Source: Craterostigma plantagineum (lineage: Eukaryota > Streptophyta > Magnoliopsida > Lamiales > Linderniaceae). From it: a DNA stretch of 64,000 nucleotides. The notes under the pieces were generated by a model. The model made no database searches and was not told the DNA's origin. It saw only the letters and a list, made by a program, of their open reading frames with translations. The stretch spans positions 29,484 through 93,483 of the forward strand of contig JAPQWV010001361.1 of the NCBI GenBank assembly GCA_027422505.1, in the 5' to 3' direction. Shown one piece after another: positions 44,694 through 57,892 of this stretch. Position numbers and translations under genes: made by a program. Each line of letters begins with the position of its first letter. Position 1 is the stretch's first letter.

Positions 44694-47600
44694 ATGTCGT
44701 CGACGCTTCTTGAGGTGACGCGTGCTTCTCACGAGGAGGTCGAGCGTCTCGAACGCACCATTGTCAAAGATCTTCAGACTGAACCTCCGACGAACAGGGA
44801 TCGACTGTATCAGAGTCACCGCGTCCGCGGCATGATCGAACAGATCACTTCCACCACTAACAAACTGGTAATAGTCAATTTATGCGATTTCTATCCTTTT
44901 CTAATTCGGTGTCTTTTGGTGACTGCTTTACTTTTGCTGTTTGGTTTGTAGATTGAGATATATGAAGATGAGGATAATGCGAGGAAGGACGAGATTGCGG
45001 CGCTTGGTGGACAGAGTGCTACCTCGGCCAATGTTAATGTGTTCAGTGCGTTCTACGATAGGTTGAAGGAGGTATGCAACTTGTTGGGGTTTTTTAGCTT
45101 TGTGTTATTCTGTGTGAGTGAGGATTAACGTCGAAATTTGCCTCCTTGTGCAGATTCGAGATTATCATAGACGCCACCCAGCTGCGCGGTATGTAGATAC
45201 GACAGATGAGTACGAGCAGCTTCTCAAAGAGGAACCTGTCATCGAGTTCACTGGAGAGGTTGAATTTTACTTAAAAAGAATGTCGCATTGTCTCTTTTTT
45301 TTTCCTGCAATCTATCCTTTTTTCACATTGAGAAGGGATGCATCACCTCACTTTTCTTTTGCTCTGAATGTTCTTGTGGGTTTGATTTCAGGAAGCGTTT
45401 GGGCGGTACCTTGATTTACATGAATTGTACAATGACTACATTAACTCCAAGTTTGGAAAGCAGATTGAATACTCTAATTACCTTGATGTATTCTCGGAAA
45501 CAGAAACCATACCTCAAAAATTGAAGCTTACTAGGTAAATATATTGTTTTGCCTGGGTTTATAAATGCTGCTGTACATTTCTGTAATTAAGTGCAAATGC
45601 CGAAAAGTCACGTATTTTCCCTGAACAGGCAATATCGAGAGTATTTGCAGAAGCTTATAGAGTATCTGATATACTTTTTTGAACGCACTGAACCATTGAA
45701 GGATCTTGAGAGAATTTTTTCAAAGGTTTGGTTCTTAGCTTTCCTGCTGCTTCCTTTTGTTTACAGTGGACGTTTCCATGTCGGCTTAATTAGCAAATGC
45801 CATACGTTCCTGGTTTTCATGTGCTGCTTTGATTTCTAAAGAGATGACCTTCTGATGATTTGCCATATTCTTTCTTCATTTGGCACATTCTTTGTTTAGT
45901 ATTGATTTTTCTAGGGCTAATATTTGATACACATTTATTTTCCATTCAGGTCGTTGCTGAATTTGATGAGAAATGGAGTAGTAGAGCAGTGGAAGGATGG
46001 GAGAAGGAGAATCGGGAAAATGGAAATGACGGGCGTCCGCATACTATGCTAGATCTTGATTACTATAGTTCTGTCGAAGAGCTAATGGAAGTTGGACCTG
46101 AACGCTGAAGGAGGTATATGCATTTTTTTCTTAGATTTTAAATGGAGCAGAAGGATTTTTATATGCTAAAATGCGACTCTAGTGTTTTGCGTGTGATCAA
46201 ATCTTGCTACTTTTGCTGTAGGCATTGGGGGCACTTGGTTTGAAGACTGGAGGTACTGTGAGGCAGCGTGCTGAGAGGCTCTTTCTCACAAAGGTGAGGT
46301 TACTACCTATCATAAATGAAAAACATTTATTTTATTTCCCATTTTTGTATTAGTTGAAAATATAAGCAGATTGTCCTATTCTATGCCATTCATATTGTCT
46401 ATTTTATTATACATTAAATTGTGTTTTTGTTATTAACCGTTATGCAGCACACACCTCTTGAAATGATTGATAAGAAACACTTTGCCAAAGGCTCACGAAA
46501 AAATGAAGTAAATGGTGGTATGGCTTCTGTACAACCTAATGAAGATGGGAAAGAGATTGCTTTGATGGAGGCTAAAGTGAAAAAGTTATGTGAATTATTG
46601 CATGAGGTGAGTACCTTGGTGCCCTGTAGTTCACGTCCCTACCTCTCTCATTTTGCCAATGATCTCTTTGGTTTGATTCTCACTTAATAGCTGTGGTAAC
46701 CTATCTTGAGAGCATTTTAAGTAACCCTCTAAAAATCTACAGACAATTTTGCGGACGAAAGAAAACGTTGAGAAGAAACATGCCTTGACATATGATGAAA
46801 TTGTGCAAGAACGCGAAGAGGTACGGTTATGTGACTCTGAATTCTCACTTAGATCAAGCATGGGTTTATACCTCCAATTTTTTGGAAAAAATCTCATTTA
46901 GCAGCTAGCCAATGCCATATACGTTAATTACTTGCATTAATATTTTACTTATACAGCACTAGTCGTGCCATCAGAATTTCATTTGTACATATTGCAAGAC
47001 ACGTTAAATCTTTTTACCAGGATGAGGTGCAGCCCGAGTCTGAAAGTGATGATGAAGATCAACAGATTTACAATCCTTTGAAATTACCAATGGGATGGGA
47101 TGGGAAGCCTATCCCTTACTGGTTGTATAAACTCCATGGACTTGGTCAGGTAATTAAAATCTACTGTGGATGTTGTCATAGTCCACCCATTTTTGTCAAA
47201 CCTGCCATATTTGTAAAATCTACTTGTTAGATGCCACTGATATATATATATATATTACTCATTATCGTGTTAGATTTGCTGACTTTTTTTGTATGGTTTC
47301 TTACCAATTTCGAATTATCAGGAGTTCAAATGTGAGATATGTGGGAACCAGAGTTATTGGGGACGAAGGGCGTACGAACGCCATTTTAAAGAATGGCGAC
47401 ACCAACATGGGATGAGATGTCTTGGTATACCGAATACCAAGAATTTCAACGAAATCACGTCTATTGAGGTATTATGATCTTTTGAAGCTTTCTGTTTCCC
47501 CCTACTATACAGCAATTGGGCTTAAAACTCTGTAGATTCGCCTAACTGCCTTTATTGTGTGTGGTTCAGGAAGCTAAGCAACTCTGGGAGAGAATTCAAG

Positions 47601-47716
47601 AAAAACAGGGGGTAAATAAATGGCGCCCAGATCTTGAAGAAGAATACGAAGATAGAGAGGGCAACATCTATAACAGAAAGACGTACACAGATCTCCAACG
47701 TCAGGGTTTGATTTGA
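44694..47716 (+). CDS. SF3A3: Splicing factor SF3a60 (SF3A subunit 3)
   Basis: Twelve exons: 44694-44867, 44952-45071, 45154-45258, 45392-45534, 45629-45725, 45950-46113, 46222-46293, 46448-46606, 46743-46820, 47021-47149, 47322-47468 and 47570-47716; about 511 aa, the family's usual length. The N-terminal helical region has [42 protein letters not shown] and [19 protein letters not shown] follow, then a SAP-like segment ([21 protein letters not shown]). The C-terminal matrin-type C2H2 zinc finger ([26 protein letters not shown], split here only by the text) ends in [17 protein letters not shown]. It is a component of the U2 snRNP complex needed for branch-site recognition; the Arabidopsis counterpart is ATROPOS. 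A one-base deletion sits at about 46105 just before the exon 6 donor. Confidence 0.95.
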
Positions 47717-48609
47717 AGACGACAGTTTTCGCCATTATGGTAAATATAAACCAACCCTACTAAGCTTATGTGCAATTACAATCTCTCTCTCAACATTCCA
47801 ATATGTGATTTTTCAGGGTACTTAAAGCCCTTGGAAACTAGAAACAAGGTGGAAGCAAGCAAAGGGATGGGAGTGACCTTTTATCTCCACCACCAAATAT
47901 AATGGCAGAACATGTCGAAGATACTTGATTTATCAGTTTAACTGCACGATCTCGCAAAACCTATTATACTCTCGAGCAGCTTGTGTGTTGCAGCCTTGAT
48001 TTCATTCTGTATTTGAAGTACCCGAAAATTTATATTGATTATTTATTGCCTACATTTCTGGTTATCTTAAGATGATGATGCCACCATAAGCAGTAGAAGG
48101 TTAATATATATATATATATATATATACTAGTTTTATGCCGTGGTGCATCCGACGGGTGTAAAATATGTAATATAACATTCTTTATAACAGTTAAAATATA
48201 ACTAAATTTATGATTTAACGTAAAAATAAAGTTGTGGTTTCCATTATTTTTTTTGTTTAATATAATGAAAATGAAATCCCACAACAAAACTACAAATGTA
48301 TAGAGAGAGAATTCAAACATCTTTCTTAACCATAACATGGATGAAACGAAACTATTACAGTAGGAGATTTAATGAAAATACCAACAAATTCCGTCATCTT
48401 CTTCATCTTTCATAATCTGTATATACAGACGGCTAAGGTCGATCACTGACCAGTGCAGTGCAGCAGATATTATTATTGGCTACATACAACTAAACAAAAC
48501 TAATCTGCACGCACGATTCTGAGGTCTATATACTTGAGTAGAGGATAGATGGACGACTCCATTCAAGCTATATAAAATGCCTTTTGGGGATCGAATCAAC
48601 TAGTCATCA
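47717..48609. other. Intergenic, convergent 3' regions
   Basis: 3' UTR of SF3A3, with an unspliced or short terminal intron possible near 47740-47818, then AT-rich DNA with a TA run at about 48101-48126. No gene recognised. Confidence 0.4.
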
Positions 48610-50925
48610 TCATATCTTCTTCATAACCATTTCTGTTTCTTCAGTCTTTCGCAAACCGTCCTTTGATTCTCGGCTGGCTATCTGCCAAGGCTTTTCTGCA
48701 TGCATACTGAGAGATAGAGAGGAAAAACAAATAAATCTCAGGTCAAATATATCATGGAACTACACCTTAAATCTTTTCTTGTTAGTCACCTTAATCTTTC
48801 GCCCGAAATTCCGTTTCGACTTCTTGTTCCAATACCTCGAGAGCTTCTCCCTACGATCTTCGCTCGCGATTTGAGGAGGTCGACCCATCATCGTCGGTGG
48901 GGATCGAATGAGATTCGTAGTTATGTTATTACCATTACCAAGAGTCTGTTCATTAAAAACTCAGAATCAATGACCCTCAACCTACCTAGTAGTAGCAGAC
49001 GTATCCTGCCTGTCCAAAAGAGGCCAACAAAAACACAAAATCTAAATATCTCCTCAGTTCCATTCCATAGCCTTCTTCCTTGTCTTTTTCGGCTTTGTTA
49101 CGAAAATCAACTTCATACCATAGAATATATATACAAAACAGCATAAACGATAAGATGATTGAAAAAAGAGTCACCTTTATGTCTCCTTCGCTGAACGCCC
49201 TTCGCATCGTATAAACCGATCCAAAGTCCACCACCGAGAAATCGAGGAAATTTGGCCTTAAGGGAGCTAAAACATCTTCAACATGATCCATCGATGTTAA
49301 ACAGCTCGCACTAATGCTCTTCGGAAAAAATTGACCTTCAATGGCTAATAAGCTCTCATCAGTCTTAATGGGTTGCAGAGTTTTATCAGCTTTGTTAAGT
49401 TCTTCGAATAGAGAAATCCCATTCCCACTCCCTTCGTTTGCCAGAAGATCCTTTCTACATTCGTAGTAAACATCGCTCAGAAGCTGTCCACTTTCATAGA
49501 CGACTCCATGTCTGAAACGGTGAGGGGCTGAGAAGAAATCATGGAGATCGCCGACGAGATTGGATCGAGATTCATCATCATTGGTTCTTCGAGTATTGGC
49601 TCCGGCGCCTTGAATAGGTCTCCTTCGCCCCAGAGACTGTAATCGGCGTTGACAAGGCTGCTTTGCATGTCCTATGTTGACATTTTTAGATTATTATTAT
49701 TTCAAGTACTTCAAGAAAACGAGATGCAGAGTAGCTCGGGAACCATGTAGAGTTATTTTGTCTGTCTGCAATAAAACTGCAAGACATGGGCCAAATGGTC
49801 ATTTTAGGATGTTTCTATGGTAAGGAATATGGGATCTCAAACATAAGATGCCATTACTATTCAATTGGTAAGACAGATTCTCCCCACTAAAGGATGCTTA
49901 TGAAGTAAACAGCCCTCTAAAACTGACCAGAGCTTACCGTGGAAAATCAAAGAAACACTGTTCAATCTGTAGAGGTTTTCTAGTTTTGTTTTCTCCTATA
50001 TATATATATATATATTATATATATATATATATATGTACAGGAAAAAAAAAAGAGTCCTTTGGAATATAACAATCACCAAGAATAGCCATCAACTTTAGCT
50101 TTTTTCCCACAAACTCTTTTCTGCTTGTTTATCTTTGATGTGTTTGAGTGCGGTGAAATAGAGAAAAGGTGAATCCACAGCTACAAGTTGGCATCATAAA
50201 GGCTTTTCTTTTACAGAAAAAAAGCACAGAAGAACAAAGGCAGCCTATGTGGAAAAAAAGCACATGAGTCATAACCTTTTTGAAGTTCCTTTACAGCAGG
50301 TGAATGAAGAACACGGTACTGATGACTGTGTTCTAAGGACACTTCACACTAAAAATTTTTAAGTGCTTTCTCCATTTATGCTCCTTTTTACTTTAAAAAT
50401 GGAATATTTAGGACATGGATATCAATTTTTGGCAACTGTGTAGACAGTTACGGTAGCTCTTCCCCAAGAAAGTCAACTTTCTTGCATCCCACAAATGGGA
50501 AATTCTCTCTTTTTTTTTCCATTACCTTATGTGTGGTTCTTATAGCTAATTGTAATGAAAAGTGATATGAAAGTTAGGAGCTGTAATTCTCCACAATCTC
50601 GTCTTATAAAAGGAAGAAAATACAGAGAGACCCTCAAATCTGTTCATTCAATGGAGCAGTGCATCTAAAACTTCCCCAAGAAAATTTGTAAAATACCCAA
50701 CACAAGAAGTTAGCTTGAAGACAACTATATAAACATATATAAGCAAGAATCCATATAAAACATGGATAAAGCTCGAAACTTTAATGCATCCCATGATTTA
50801 AAAATAACAAAAAGAACTGCTGTGATGAAGAAGATTAAAAGATTTACTCTAGTCTTCGGCGAGCAGCTAAACTCGTCGAACTGCTGAAGAAAAGATGGAA
50901 ACATGAGTCCAGCTTCAGCATACAT
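48610..50925 (-). CDS. CCT-motif family protein
   Basis: Four exons on the minus strand: 50925-50848, 49671-49175, 48945-48790 and 48706 to about 48641 (or 48610). The first encodes MYAEAGLMFPSFLQQF, the family's N-terminal signature, and is separated by a 1.2-kb intron. Exon 2 has GEGDLFKAPEPILEEP, ISMISS, LLSDVYYECRKDLL and YTMRRAFSEGDIK. The CCT motif (REKLSRYWNKKSKRNFGRKIK, then YACRKALADSQPRIKGRFAK) spans exons 3 and 4. Lacking B-boxes, it belongs to the CMF group rather than CONSTANS; the group comprises nuclear transcription regulators in development and sugar or light response. A one-base deletion lies near 49505. An extra A near 48648 may cause an early stop at 48641; without it the frame ends at 48610. 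Confidence 0.88.
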
Positions 50926-51027
50926 TTAATCTCCAACTTCAGTTAATCACCTTGGCTTTTGACACTGAGAAGCACTACGATCATATACACGAATATAGAT
51001 GGAAAACGGCGTGGTAATGAAAGCGAG

Positions 51028-51037
51028 CCTTTTATAG
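51028..51037 (-). promoter_or_regulatory. TATA box for CCT gene
   Basis: CTATAAAAGG on the minus strand, about 105 bp upstream of the start codon at 50925. Position and sequence fit a plant TATA box. Confidence 0.5.
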
Positions 51038-53577
51038 CCGTCTAAAAGAGCCAAACGACGTCGTAAAGAGTTCAGCAGAAGCAGGCCCCACGCACCAAGA
51101 AGCAAACTTGGGAAAAAAGAAAAAAAGGAATCTTTATTCTTTGGTTTGTTCTTTGGCAGTAAAACTCAGCACTTGTTACAGTTAACTGCGAAATTGATTG
51201 AACCCTTTGATTCTCTTACCGAGTTACTACGGAATACGGACAAGTTTCAAGGTATAAAATGCTAATAATATACTCGCCAAGCACAATCATGCAATGGCAT
51301 GTAGGCCCCACATGAGCTCAATAATGGCCTCCTCTCACTGAAATGGAACCTATGGCAATAAATTAAACCTGTACAATTTTCTTGATTTGGCTTCTTTGTT
51401 CAGCTCAAACAACGAGAAATAGTTTCATATTTGTTCTTAGTTTATATTTCTGCAGTGAGCTAAACCTCAAAGCATTTAGTTATTTCTACTCGATCAATCT
51501 CATTGGTTTTCCCATAGTATCACATCTTATCACCATCTTCAAACATCCCATCAGAAAATAAAGATGCCAAATAAAAGCTTGTTTGATTATAGTATATAAT
51601 CATATCATTGGAGCTCTTTCATAGCAGTCCACAAGGTGAAGACAAAAACAAGAAAAGGAAAGGAAGCCTTTTTTGGGTCGTGGGATGTAATAATAACACT
51701 GTAATACATATCAAGATGAAACACACACTCTTGTCGTTTACGCACCAAAGATAAGGTGTCACTATTCCCCATTTCGAACCCAAAATGCCATTTTTTAAAT
51801 ATTTTTTTTACATAATTATTGGAAAAGGACAATACGGTGCATGCATCCCATCTAGACGGCGAATTTTTGAAGTTCTAACCAAAAAGCTGCTCCTTTTTGT
51901 ATAACTTTGTTTTGCTGGCTGGGATCGATAATTAATCTTTAATCACGTTCATTGTTTCAATCTATCTTGTTGGTCTTTTGTGGGTAGGACTTGCAATTCA
52001 ATCAAAGTTTTTTTTTTTAATATGTGGGAACTGAATGAACTTGGAATATTATTACAGAGTGCAGAGCAGACATTCATTGCATGTGGAGCTTGGCATTTTC
52101 TGTCTGCATAGGTGAAGCCTCATTTGAGCTGAGCTTATGGGCTTGATCGAACGTTATAAGGGCCAACTTTTAAGGCCCATTTTACAAAGCCCAATTTAAT
52201 TAGGCCTATTTCTACAAAGCCCAATGTAGTTAGGCCCAGTTTTACACAACCCAAGTTGGATAATTGGGCCAAAATCATCGATCCACAGCTTTGCAATCAG
52301 TTTATAGACTTTTGAAACAAGTAGAAAAACAACATGTGTTCTTTGATTCGATGATGGTATGGTACGCTGTATCTACTATTGTTTTTAATGTAAATTTATT
52401 TATTTCCGAAGGGGACATATGCTTACAAGGGCACATGGGAGATCGATCTTTGTCATATCATAATTGTGTATGAAAGAAAATTCGTATTAGGGTTTTTATT
52501 GAATTTTTGTGGCGCAGAATAAATGAAAATTCCTTTTCATCAATCAAGTCATTATAATAAACATGGACCATGGTTAACGTTGATCTATGTCCCACGACAT
52601 CCCAAAAAGCTATAAAGTGCATAAGCTTATATATCATATACACAAACCAATATATATTATACAATACATGTCGAAATTAACTTATATATCAATAATAATA
52701 TTGAATAATATAATCAGAAATTAATTCGTATAATCTTCAAAAATGCAATAAAGTAATATATAATAATGTATAGTATATAATTAATAATATATTAGTATAA
52801 TATGATATTTTTGAATTAATTATATTAATTTTATTGTGATGATATTAATGATAGTATATGACCATGTATTGATTGATAATGACATATATACTTAACTTGT
52901 GACAGTTGTATATGTATAATATCTATGTATAGAAATAAATGACATATATACCTCACGCATGTGATTTGTTATATGTTGGAAATAAATGGAGCATATATCC
53001 TTAATATTATGAATAAAATAAAAACCCTTTCACCTAGACCGTTTAGAGGGCTACATGTACATATATATATATATGATATATATATATAACTATATTCAAG
53101 AATTAGGAAATCTAGAATGTAAGCGAAAGGCATGTTCCGATTCAAGTGATTACTAATAAAAAAAATTACGGTGCTTATTGCTGGTTCATAGTGTCGGTGG
53201 TCAATGCAGCACGAAATTCAACTATCCAATTCAAATATCAAATAAATAAATTAAGAAATAAGGACATTGCATGGAATACTTCCAGTTTCCAAAGAGATTA
53301 AAAAGAAAAAAAAAAAGAAAATTGTAGAGACTTATTGATGAAGTTATAAACTTTTTTACTGGGAGTTTAGGACAGAATAAGCCCAAACATAGGGTTCCCT
53401 TCCCTAACTCAATTATGTCTTCTGCAACCATAAAATGGTCTATACTAGAAAGTTGTAGGAGAATAAAGAAATTTAATTATTCATAAAATATACTAAATAT
53501 TACCCAAAAAAAAAACCAATTCAATCACTCCAAAGTAGAGTCCAGCTATCACTAAACAACGACACCAAAACATCCCA
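51038..53577. other. 2.5-kb intergenic region
   Basis: No gene recognised. At 52171-52270 a unit of about 30 bp (TTCTACAAAGCCCAATNTAGTTAGGCCC) is tandemly repeated two to three times and loaded with GGCCC/GCCCA words. AT-rich repeats GACATATATACNT occur near 52880 and 52940. A short hairpin-like ATATATATGATATATATATA lies near 53060. Confidence 0.4.
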
Positions 53578-53587
53578 TATATAAAAG
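53578..53587 (+). promoter_or_regulatory. TATA box for pectinesterase gene
   Basis: TATATAAAAG, about 143 bp upstream of the start codon at 53730. Confidence 0.6.
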
Positions 53588-53729
53588 CACACACATACCC
53601 ATTCAATAGCATGTAATAAAAACACTTTCTTTTCTACCTTAGCAGTTCACTTCACAGAAACCCAAGCCAATAAAAAGCTTCGAACTTTAAGCAGCACTTA
53701 AAAAGTCCACCGACGAACCACATTTTACA

Positions 53730-56700
53730 ATGACTGAGTACGGCAGGCTCGGTATCCCCGAGCCAGATTCCCTAAACTCATCGACTCGAAGCCTTGCGCC
53801 CGACCCGGCCCGACCCATGATTCCCAAGAAATCGGGTTCGCGGGTCAAGCTTCTGCTGTGCCTCGTTACGGTCACCCTGGTCGTGGCTGCCTCCCTCGCC
53901 TCCGCCGCCGTGGTGGTGTTGCTGAGGAACCGACGAGGTTCCGGCGGCGGCGAACGTGGGCTTCATGCGCCGAGGCCCCACGGCGGCGCTGTCGCGAACC
54001 TGCGCCCGAACCCGCTACCCGAACCTGTGTGTGAAGACGCTGGGGGAATTTTCAGGCTCGGAGACAGCTTCGGAGAAAGACCTCGTTCATATTTCGGTTA
54101 ATATGACTTTGCAGAAATTTGGGAGAGCTTTGTACTTTGCCTCCGAAATTAGTAATCTTGATATGGATCCTCGTGTCAGGTAATTTTAAATAGTAATTTA
54201 ATGTATTTCAATATCTAAATATTGTGGTGATGTAGATTTCTCAAGAGAATGTGAAATTAGTGCAGCCTAATATTTTTTTTTTCTGCAGTCATGGTCTGGA
54301 AATATTATTTATAAAAGTAATACCAACGATAACAATTCGGATCAATTAATGGTTGAATTAAATAATTAATTGATTAATTCCCCGTTAAAATGACACGTCA
54401 TCGATTCTCAGGTCAGCATACGAAGACTGTCTCGAGCTGCTCGACGATTCAGTTAACCTCCTATCGCGTTCCCTCTCCGCCGTCTCCCGCGGCGGAGGAA
54501 ACAGGCAGGACGTGCTGACGTGGCTCAGCGCCTCCCTGACCAACCACGACACGTGCACCGAGGGCTTCGATCAGCTATCCGGCAATGTCAAAACTCAGAT
54601 GGCGAGTCGATTGAGGGATCTGTCGGAGCTCGTGAGCAATTGCCTCGCGACCTACGCCGCCGTGTCGGGGAACGACGATTTCGCCGGGATTCCCATCCAC
54701 AATCGACGGAGGTTGATGGGGAAAGGCGGTGGTCGTCGCCGCAATCACGAGTTTCCGATGTGGCTCTCGAGGAGGGATAGGGTTTTGCTGGATATGCCCG
54801 TGACGGCGATTAACGCCGACGTGGTGGTTTCCAAGGATGGGAACGGCACGGTTAAGACTATATCGGAGGCGATTAAGAAGGCGCCGGACTACGGCGGTCG
54901 GAGGTTTATCATCTACGTGAAGGCTGGAAAGTAAGTTCACGCGCTTTCTGTGTTGGTGCGCTCGCGCGCGTGTATTTATTAATTGTTTCGCCTTTTCAAT
55001 TGCCGTTGTGAGATGATTAGCTCGTAAGGTTAATCTTTTGCATAATGAAGTAATGATGATCTCAAAGTCTTTACCTTTAGAGAAGGTTAAAAGTTGCAAA
55101 AGCACATTACAAAGAGTTAGGTGGAGTTCTTGAAATAACCAGAAATTTTGCCATTTCCACTGATTAGGTATGAAGAGGATAACCTAAAGCTGGGGAGGAA
55201 GAAGACCAACATAATGTTCATAGGAGATGGAAAGGGCAAGACGGTCATTTCTGGCGGAAAAAGCGTTCAAGATAACATGACAACGTTCCACACGGCATCA
55301 TTCGGTAAGTCTCCTTGTCAACATTCCCTTTTGCTGTTAAATTATTTTTCTCTCGGATAAGAAGTGAAAACAATGGGCAGCTTTGTCGTTGCATGCAATT
55401 TGAACATGCACGTTACTGTAATTGCTGACTTTGCTTGCATGATTGATCGATGCTCAAACGCGCTTTTCCCCTCATGCTTTTTGCTTCTCATCCATCAGTT
55501 TTTTTTTTGTTTGTTTTCTGTTTTACTTGTTCTTTTGATCGAAAACCTCATTGTTTTTCTTGGTAGAAAAAGACAAGCGATCTCTTAAAATGACCCTTTT
55601 TTGTATGGAGCGCTAAAGATAAGCTAGCTAATAAAGAATTGAAGTGGATGAGCTTTGTAGTTTGATCATTGTCTTCATCTGTCATTTGTTTCCTTTCCAC
55701 ATACTAATGGCTTCACTTTTTATTCTTGTCTACGTCTCATTTCTCCATCTACGGAATATAAAAACAGAGACATCTGTCCCATAAACACACCATCATAAAA
55801 GCCCGTCATTTTCATCCACTGTATAGCACAAATTACTGTCCCCCTGCTTAGTCCTCACCAGCAACTCAACACGTCATTTTCCTTCCCCATCTTCCAACAA
55901 CCATAAGCTGGCCCTCCAACTTGCAGCTATTCCCCTCTCTAATTCAGTAATTCCACAACACCACACATTCACTACAACTCTGTATTACCAATGCCTAACC
56001 ATAGTTCTCTTCTAAATGCTGATCTTTACAACACTACTAACCAATGTAACAATTACTTACCTCTGTGTGCAGCTGCAACTGGGTCAGGCTTCATCGCCCG
56101 AGACCTAACCTTCGAAAACTGGGCCGGGCCAAGCAAGCACCAAGCTGTAGCCCTAAGGCTCGGGGCAGACCACGCAGTGGTCTATCGATGCAACGTCATA
56201 GGCTACCAAGACACGCTATACGTCCATTCCCAGCGCCATTCTTCAGAGAATGCGACATCTATGGAACCGTCGACTTCATCTTCGGCAACGCAGCGGTCGT
56301 CTTCCAAAACTGCTCAATCCACGCAAGAAAGCCGCTCCCTTTTCAGAAGAACACAATCACCGCCAGAACAGAAAGGACCCTAATCAAAACACGGGCATTT
56401 CCATCCACGCCTGTCGAATCTTAGCCGAGGCCGACTTAGAGGCAGCCAAGGGCTCTTTTTCGACCTATTTGGGTCGGCCTTGGAAGCTATATTCGAGGAC
56501 CGTTTACATGCTTTCTTACATTGGAGACCATGTTCATCCCAAGGGTTGGCTTGAGTGGAATGCCACGTTTGCGCTCGATACGCTTTATTACGGCGAGTAT
56601 ATGAATTACGGGCCAGGCGGGGCGATTGGGCAGAGGGTGGCTTGGCCTGGGTTTCGAGTTATTACGTCCACTGATGAGGCGAATAAGTTTACGGTGGGTC

Positions 56701-56768
56701 AGTTTATTTATGGGTCGTCGTGGCTGCCGTCGACCGGCGTTTCGTTCTTGGCTGGGCTCTCCACTTGA
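53730..56768 (+). CDS. PME: Pectinesterase with inhibitor-like pro-region
   Basis: Exons 53730-54179, 54412-54930, 55168-55304 and 56073-56768; about 600 aa. The N-terminus [13 protein letters not shown] has a single membrane anchor (about residues 48-68), typical of the PME61/PME34 type. The inhibitor-like pro-region ([33 protein letters not shown]) is followed by a basic processing motif, RRRLM. The catalytic domain starts [16 protein letters not shown]. It includes [28 protein letters not shown] (first catalytic Asp), [14 protein letters not shown] (second Asp) and YLGRPWK (substrate Arg), and ends [15 protein letters not shown]. It de-esterifies homogalacturonan in the cell wall after removal of the pro-region. 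Three one-base shifts are visible, near 53950 (insertion), 56248 and 56357 (deletions). Intron 3 is 768 bp. Confidence 0.93.
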
Positions 56769-57695
56769 ATCATAATAATTGTTGCTCTTCTTTTTAATTT
56801 ATTTAAATGGTGTTACGAGCTTACGTAGTTATGTTTTTTTTTTTTTCTCAAGTCTTTTAATGTTCCTTGTCCGTGTATATGTTAAAAATGTCTCTTTTTC
56901 TTTCCCTCTAAAGTGCAATATGTAAGGATGATATGATCTTTTGCAATGTTGGCTAACGTGGAATGTTACGTAGTTTCCTAATCGACATGGTCAATTATTG
57001 CATCTAGCGGATGAAGTTGCAAGTCTTATCCATTGCGAGAAAAAGGGTCAAAGAGATTGAATTTATGATAAAAGGTGGAGAAAGTGGTGGAAAGTAATAC
57101 TAAAATACTGAATTTGTGATTAAAGTGAAGTTGGTGGTGGTAATTAATATTTTCAACAAGGGTTTTAACTGAGAATTGAACCCTATTCTGTCGGTGTGCA
57201 GTTATACATTTATTATTATTCAATGAAATACATCCGCGCAGTAAAGCTTTTATTAACTCGACCCACATGATTTCTGCAAATGAAATCAATATCGTGGGTG
57301 GCCTTCCTTTGTCTCTATAATTTCATTTTTATGGCTGAATTCAGAAATTAATGAATATTATTCTGAGAAATAAACACATAATAATTGTAAAGTATTATAG
57401 AACTAGTACTGTATGTCCTATGCCAGCTAATATTGGGAGAAAAATCAGCAACCCAACTTGCACAATAAATATCCATTGCAAATACAACTGCCATCTGTTT
57501 TCTTGACTTAAAGAGTTGATTGATATTCGAGACTTAAAGCATACTATTGCGTTGAACTATCCATCTATCAGGGTTTTAAAATAATAAAGAAAAAATTCCC
57601 GTTCATCAAATATTCCTATCTGGTTTAAGTCACCTGGTCAAGAGACAAGGATTCGAGGGATATCAATAATCATTGAAAAAAAAATTGTGTAATAA
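56769..57695. other. Intergenic, 3' of pectinesterase
   Basis: 3' UTR, then AT-rich DNA. No gene, RNA or bounded repeat recognised. Confidence 0.4.
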
Positions 57696-57800
57696 TGGGC
57701 TTTTCTTCAAAACCCATTTTTAGTCTTGATGGGCCCATTCTTAGCAGATCAATTTCGGCCCAATAAGAAGGATAAGGATCCATTATCTACAAAAGCCCAA
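57696..57800 (+). promoter_or_regulatory. Site II (TGGGCY) cluster of NUWA promoter
   Basis: TGGGCTTTT, GATGGGCCCAT, CGGCCCAAT and AAGCCCAAG occur within about 105 bp, ending some 93 bp before the start codon. Such clusters are common in nuclear genes for organellar and ribosomal proteins and are bound by TCP factors. Confidence 0.6.
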
Positions 57801-57892
57801 GTCGAATAGTCGTTCTACAACGTAGATTTCCTCTAGGCGTTATATTTTACAGCTGAGCTGAAGTTCGTCTCTGTCTCTGTTACTCTTTCACA

